Part shown: one piece after another, positions 7,640 through 11,480 of the stretch
Layout of the letters: every line of letters begins with the position of its first letter
How positions within the stretch are numbered: position 1 is the stretch's first letter
NCBI GenBank assembly: GCA_938023895.1
Contig: CALJDH010000268.1
Span: forward strand, 1 to 11,480
Source: an uncultured Aliiroseovarius sp.
GTDB taxonomy: Bacteria; Pseudomonadota; Alphaproteobacteria; Rhodobacterales; Rhodobacteraceae
DNA length: 11,480 nucleotides
Direction of reading: 5' to 3'
Translations under genes and position numbers: made by a program
The notes under the pieces: model-generated
What the model saw: only the letters and a program-made list of their open reading frames with translations
Told to the model about the DNA's origin: nothing
Database searches by the model: none

Positions 7640-9790
7640 TTAGCCGCTGCATTTATTCACCGCTGCCCCGCGGCCGCTTCCAAATCCGATCAGTTCGAAT
7701 TGCAGACCAAAATCAGTTGTTGGCTCTACATTAATAGAGGTTGTGAAGCGACGCGAGAGGGAAAGATCAACCGAAAGACATTCATTTCGATATTCCACCC
7801 CTAAACTGGCGCGCGTGGCTTGCTTTTCCTCGATGTCAAAGCTGCCATCGGCGGTGATCGTCCAGAAGTCGCCGACCTTCCAGGAACTATCCAGACGCAG
7901 TTCATGTGTGGGGGTGAGGCGGTTCTCGGCGGGATCCTCGATCACCCAGATATGCGCAGCACCTAGTTGGAATTCATCAGTCAGCCATGCGGCGCGTGTT
8001 TCAGATTTAGTTAGCCCGAAATCATCATCCAACAGCGCACGCCCCTGCACCGAGACATTTCCGGCAAAATTGACAGAAGCCCCCAAAAGCCAGTCCGAGT
8101 TCTGCCCTGACAGGCCAGAGGCGTCGGAAAACTGGCCCAGATCGACCTCGCGGAACACACGGCCTGCAGCCAAGGTAAAGCCCAAGCCCGACGGTGTATT
8201 ACGGGTCCAGCTAAGCCCAACGGCAGCCCGCAGTCCTTCTTCGCGACGGTCGCTGCCGGGAAAACGGTTTAAATCAAACAGGTTGCCCTGGTCAAATTCC
8301 ACGAACTGGCTGTCTTCATTGGGAATATCTGCGCCAACTTGCTCGGACCATGCCAGCGCGGCGACAGGTTCTACTACATCGACCGATCCGTTCTCGCCCA
8401 CGCGGGACAGAGGCCAGCGGAGTGTCACGCCAGCAGAAGGCGTCGCGAAGCTTTGTTCGGTCTGATAGTTGCTGTCCTGTTCGATCCAATAGACATCTGC
8501 GTCCAGACCGGCCTGACCTTCGATCACCAGACCCGCTGGACCAATCCAGTCGCGGCGCCAGTTCAGACCAGCCCCGATGCGCGCCACGTCCCGCCCAAGG
8601 ATATCCAGCTGGCTTTCGCGGAAATGAGCTTGCCATGACAGGTTTGTACGTAGCTCGCCCCCGATAAAGCCGCCGGGATGGAAGCGGCGTTCATAGAATG
8701 CATCAATCTGTGCGAAAGGCAGCTGATCCGAGATCGGAAGCTCGGACGCGCGCAGGGTGTCATAGCGGGTGATCCCGGCATAGACGAACTCGTCCCGACG
8801 TGCGCGCATCAACTCGATCGCGTTGCGCAACCGGTCCTGATCAGAATAGCCGTAGTCCAGCAAATAGCCGGGGTCCGAGACCTCTTGCAGCTGGAAAGAC
8901 AGGGTGAAGTCGTAGGGCAGCTGGAATTCACCTTCACCAAACACATAGAAACGTGTTTCGTCTGCCAGAATGCTGTCCTGGCTTACCGCGCCCTCGACCA
9001 GAATGTCGCCAGCGCGGAAGGCCTGACGATAGCGCAGCTCTAACGTGCGGGTTTTGTCGGCGATATAGGGCGAAACCGTGATGTCCGCGTGATCGCCAAG
9101 CTTGACGAAATACGGGACGGACAGGCCGAAACCAAGGGTGGTGTTGGTGCGGATCTTTGGGGTCAGGAAGCCGGTGGCGCGATCCAGTGATGGATCGGGC
9201 AGGCGCAGGCGCGGCAGATAGAAGACAGGTATATCCGCCACGCGAAGTTGCGCGTGGTGGAAGTATAATTGGCGTTCCTTTTCATCGTGGACCACGCGCT
9301 CGGCGCGGATCTGCCACAGGGGAACCGGGTTCTTTTTGCACACATGGCACGACGAGGCCGAGACACGCGACAGCTGTGTATAGCGGTCTTGCACACGGTT
9401 GATCTGGGCGGCGGCGATCTGCAATTGCTCGTCCAGCACCAGACGCGCGCTGGTCAGGATGCCATCGCGTAGATCCGCGGACAGGGTGGCTTCATCGGCC
9501 ACCAGAATCGTGCCATCGGGACGGGTAATGGTGATCGGGCCCCGAATGGACAGCGTGTCGGTCGCCTTGTCATATGATACCCGAGACGCCGTCAGACGCG
9601 TGCCTTCGAACAGCACCACGACATTGCCTTCCGCCACCAGTCCGCCATTTCCAACAACGCGCACTTGATCGGCGATCAAGCTGGCGGTCTGGGCCGCGAC
9701 CGGGGCTGCTGTCAGCGCGAAGGTGCTGACAGACCCTGCAAGCAGGGCCATCGCCAATCGTCCGGCGCGCAGGTGCTGTGACAGGCCCAT
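7640..9790 (-). CDS. lptD: LPS-assembly protein LptD (Imp/OstA)
   Basis: Outer-membrane beta-barrel that, plugged by the lipoprotein LptE, inserts lipopolysaccharide into the outer leaflet. The protein has 716 residues. A signal peptide (about 1-34, ending APVAAQ) is followed by an LptA-like OstA domain (about 36-170; LIADQVRV, GNVVVLFEGTRLTASRVSYD). Next comes the block with CHVC (148-151), PLWQIRAERVVHD and PVFYLPRLRLPDP, and then a long barrel with alternating hydrophobic/polar strands to the C-terminus. There are exactly four cysteines, at 148, 151, 671 and 714: two near the periplasmic/barrel hinge and two at the end of the barrel, fitting inter-domain disulfides. The ATG at 9790 overlaps the lptG stop (TGATG) and has GGAGGA 6 bases upstream; the upstream extension to 9856 lies inside lptG and lacks a signal peptide at its end. 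Confidence 0.95.
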   Translation of the reverse strand: MGLSQHLRAGRLAMALLAGSVSTFALTAAPVAAQTASLIADQVRVVGNGGLVAEGNVVVLFEGTRLTASRVSYDKATDTLSIRGPITITRPDGTILVADEATLSADLRDGILTSARLVLDEQLQIAAAQINRVQDRYTQLSRVSASSCHVCKKNPVPLWQIRAERVVHDEKERQLYFHHAQLRVADIPVFYLPRLRLPDPSLDRATGFLTPKIRTNTTLGFGLSVPYFVKLGDHADITVSPYIADKTRTLELRYRQAFRAGDILVEGAVSQDSILADETRFYVFGEGEFQLPYDFTLSFQLQEVSDPGYLLDYGYSDQDRLRNAIELMRARRDEFVYAGITRYDTLRASELPISDQLPFAQIDAFYERRFHPGGFIGGELRTNLSWQAHFRESQLDILGRDVARIGAGLNWRRDWIGPAGLVIEGQAGLDADVYWIEQDSNYQTEQSFATPSAGVTLRWPLSRVGENGSVDVVEPVAALAWSEQVGADIPNEDSQFVEFDQGNLFDLNRFPGSDRREEGLRAAVGLSWTRNTPSGLGFTLAAGRVFREVDLGQFSDASGLSGQNSDWLLGASVNFAGNVSVQGRALLDDDFGLTKSETRAAWLTDEFQLGAAHIWVIEDPAENRLTPTHELRLDSSWKVGDFWTITADGSFDIEEKQATRASLGVEYRNECLSVDLSLSRRFTTSINVEPTTDFGLQFELIGFGSGRGAAVNKCSG

Positions 9791-10887
9791 CAGCCGTCCT
9801 CCAGATGCAGAAGAATGCCCAAGGGCAAAAGGATCGCGGCAATCGGTGGAGCCCAAGCGGCCAGAAGGATTGGGATCTGACCGTTCTCTCCGAGGATCTG
9901 TGCGAAGTTGCGGATGAAATAGACCCCGAACCCCATCATCAGGGCAAAGAGGACCATGATGCCGGTCCGGCCAAACCGGGTGTGGCGCATGGTGAAACCC
10001 GCGCCGATCAGGACCATCGCGACCAAGAAAACCGGCATGGCCAGTTCCATATGCAGCCAGACCCGGTGAGCACGGGACGAAAAGCCAGCGGCCTCGAGCT
10101 GGCCAATGAAGCGCGGAAGATCCCAGATCGAGATCGAGCTGGGCTTGCCGAAGCTGTCACGGATCTGTTCTTGCGTCAGGTTCGATGCCAGCGAGAACAT
10201 TGGATACTGAATGGCTGTGCTTTCGGGATTGGCATCACTGATCAAATCCCAAACCTTCGCCCCGCGAATGGCCCAGTGTCCGGGTTCCAGCTTGGCGCTT
10301 GCCGCCTCGATGCGCAGTGTGGGCGGACCTTCTGGCGAGAAGGAAAAAAAGGTCACGTCAAAAAGCTCGGTCCCTTCGAGGTTTGAGCGATCAGCACGGA
10401 TTACGGTTTGCCCGCTTTCGTTGCCTTGGCGCAACCAAACCCCGTCCGAGGCAATCGACAGTACCGACGCCCCGCCGCCTTTGTATTGCGCCGATATGCG
10501 TTCATATTTCTTGTTGGTTCCAGCTGTGATTGGGTTTCCGACGGCAACTGCAAGAATGCCGAACAGGAATACCGTCACCACGGGCGAAATGAGCGTCATC
10601 AGGGCGGATCGTCCCGCCGCACGCGTTACGACCATTTCCGAACTCCGCGCGAGGCTTAGGAACATCCATAGCGTGGACAGGATCACGACCAAAGGCAGGA
10701 TGCGATACATCCAGAGTGGAGCATGCAGCAGGGTCAACTCCAACACTTTGGCAAACCCAATCGCCGCGGCATCGAACTTGCGCATGCTTTCGACCATATC
10801 CAGCAGCACAAAGATGATTCCCAGTACGAACAGCATGCTGAGGAACGAGCGCAGAAAGCGGCGGGCAATATAGAAATGCAGCCTCAT
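9790..10887 (-). CDS. lptG: LPS export ABC transporter permease LptG
   Basis: One of the two inner-membrane permeases of the LptB2FGC complex that extracts lipopolysaccharide from the inner membrane and pushes it onto the LptC-LptA bridge. The protein has 365 residues, the usual length. It opens MRLHFYIARRFLRSF, a typical LptF/G N-terminus. Predicted membrane helices lie at about 13-33, 60-80 and 98-118, then after a periplasmic beta-rich domain (about 119-275) at about 283-300, 305-325 and 338-358. The segment LARSSEMVVTRAAGRS (79-94) between helices 2 and 3 matches the cytoplasmic coupling region that contacts the LptB ATPase (family knowledge). The start overlaps the lptF stop (ATGA), with GAGG 7 bases upstream; the stop overlaps the lptD start by one base. 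LptG rather than LptF is called because it is the second permease, next to lptD. Confidence 0.94.
   Translation of the reverse strand: MRLHFYIARRFLRSFLSMLFVLGIIFVLLDMVESMRKFDAAAIGFAKVLELTLLHAPLWMYRILPLVVILSTLWMFLSLARSSEMVVTRAAGRSALMTLISPVVTVFLFGILAVAVGNPITAGTNKKYERISAQYKGGGASVLSIASDGVWLRQGNESGQTVIRADRSNLEGTELFDVTFFSFSPEGPPTLRIEAASAKLEPGHWAIRGAKVWDLISDANPESTAIQYPMFSLASNLTQEQIRDSFGKPSSISIWDLPRFIGQLEAAGFSSRAHRVWLHMELAMPVFLVAMVLIGAGFTMRHTRFGRTGIMVLFALMMGFGVYFIRNFAQILGENGQIPILLAAWAPPIAAILLPLGILLHLEDG
9797..9802 (-). promoter_or_regulatory. Ribosome binding site of lptD, inside the 3' end of lptG
   Basis: GGAGGA on the minus strand lies 6 bases before the ATG at 9790. It decides this start over the open extension to 9856 and supports coupled translation with lptG. 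Confidence 0.75.
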
Positions 10888-11480
10888 GCGTTTGCCTCGG
10901 ATGTTTGTCGGGCGCGCTCGCGCAAAGTGCGCCGACGGCGGCGTATATCGGAAATCGAGGGACGCGTGGCCATGTAAAGGACCCCCGCGTTGAAAGCAGC
11001 ACCGACAAGAGTTGCCAGATAGACCAGCCCAACACCACCTTCTGTGCGGCGCGCCAGATCAAGCATGGAGTTGTCGAGCGACTGAAGCACAGCCACAACG
11101 GCCAGCGCGATGACAACCTGCCGCCACAACCCAAATCGGCTGAAACCGGCGACGATCAGCATAGAATAGCCCGCCATGGCCGTCACGATGGAATAGAGCG
11201 CCTGAGCGTTGCGAAAGTGCCCCTCGGCGCGCAGGGCAGCGCGAGTTTCGCCGGTCTCGACCATTGTTGCGATGGGCGGGTTCAACAGTTCGGGCGTATA
11301 AATCTGGGTAATCGTGCGTGCACCGGCATCGGCGCCGCTAATCAGCGAGGCGATGTTATAGGTGAAATCCTCGAACCGTGTGGTGGTCAGGCGCTGGCTT
11401 TCATTGTTGATGACCTGCGCCAACCCGTCAAACATCACAAGTCGCGGACCAAGGTCGGTCTTCACGATCAGGGCGCGGCG
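10884..11480 (-). CDS. lptF: LPS export ABC transporter permease LptF, C-terminal part (5' end outside window)
   Basis: Partner permease of LptG in the inner-membrane LPS exporter. The frame is open to the right edge, so about 198 C-terminal residues are visible, roughly half of the protein. The first 100 or so belong to the periplasmic beta-rich domain and the loop leading to the membrane. Three hydrophobic helices follow (ALYSIVTAMAGYSMLIVAGF, VVIALAVVAVLQSL, GLVYLATLVGAAFNAGVLYM) and a short Arg-rich cytoplasmic tail (RRRRRTLRERAR). This is the expected C-terminal half of an LptF/LptG protein. The GTG at 11465 is internal to the gene, not its start, because coding continues without a break to the edge. 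The call as LptF rests on its being the first permease, directly before lptG with a 4-base overlap. Confidence 0.9.
   Translation of the reverse strand, partial: RRALIVKTDLGPRLVMFDGLAQVINNESQRLTTTRFEDFTYNIASLISGADAGARTITQIYTPELLNPPIATMVETGETRAALRAEGHFRNAQALYSIVTAMAGYSMLIVAGFSRFGLWRQVVIALAVVAVLQSLDNSMLDLARRTEGGVGLVYLATLVGAAFNAGVLYMATRPSISDIRRRRRTLRERARQTSEANA

Noticed and set aside
7569..7652. Longer surA with a start at 7589 or 7652
   Set aside because: These starts add a non-hydrophobic stretch before the signal peptide and lack a good ribosome binding site; 7652 would also overlap lptD.
7743..8465. 240-codon open frame on the + strand opposite lptD
   Set aside because: It is antisense to a well-supported LptD. 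The translation is rich in Ser/Arg/Pro with no recognisable motif, as expected for a shadow frame in GC-rich DNA.
9791..9856. Longer lptD starting at 9856
   Set aside because: The extension lies inside lptG and would bury the signal peptide; ATG 9790 has a strong ribosome binding site and the TGATG overlap.
10211..10873. 220-codon open frame on the + strand opposite lptG
   Set aside because: Antisense to LptG, with shadow-frame composition and no family motif.
1..11480. Novel defence, mobile or biosynthetic system
   Set aside because: All coding space is filled by recognisable core genes with uniform composition; no integrase, transposase, repeat array, tRNA or unexplained conserved frame is seen.

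Overview
The window is a stretch of ordinary chromosome from a GC-rich alphaproteobacterium. It is most likely a member of the Rhodobacteraceae (Roseobacter group), judged by codon use, the style of the proteins, and the order lptF-lptG-lptD-surA-pdxA-rsmA, which is familiar from that group. Every part of it reads as core or housekeeping DNA. I see no mobile element, CRISPR array, tRNA, rRNA, phage gene, frameshift or pseudogene, and no intergenic stretch longer than about 105 bases.

Left part (1-4336): the window opens inside recN (+ strand), the SMC-like DNA-repair ATPase; its first third, with Walker A, lies outside. Two bases after its stop it meets, tail to tail, a FAD-linked D-lactate/D-2-hydroxyacid dehydrogenase (- strand). 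Divergent from that is a ClC-family chloride channel or transporter (+ strand). Its selectivity-filter region departs from the E. coli type at several key positions.

Middle (4337-4441): a 105-base convergent intergenic region holds three consecutive small perfect inverted repeats. It probably serves as the two-way transcript end for the ClC gene and rsmA, and it may be a copy of a dispersed repeat family.

Right part (4442-11480, all - strand, so read right to left): lptF (cut by the window edge), lptG, lptD, a SurA-type chaperone/prolyl isomerase, pdxA and rsmA. Junctions overlap by 4 bases (ATGA) at lptF/lptG, surA/pdxA and pdxA/rsmA, and by 1 base (TGATG) at lptG/lptD. The only real gap is 71 bases between lptD and surA. 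This is one transcription unit in layout. LptF and LptG form the inner-membrane part of the LPS exporter, LptD is its outer-membrane barrel, and SurA is the periplasmic chaperone known in E. coli to help LptD fold. PdxA (vitamin B6 synthesis) and RsmA/KsgA (16S rRNA dimethylation) ride along, an association long known around surA in proteobacteria.

I did not find an undescribed system. The points most worth a second look are the unusual ClC filter residues, the triple-hairpin intergenic element, and the cysteine pairs in LptD and in the second half of the SurA homologue.
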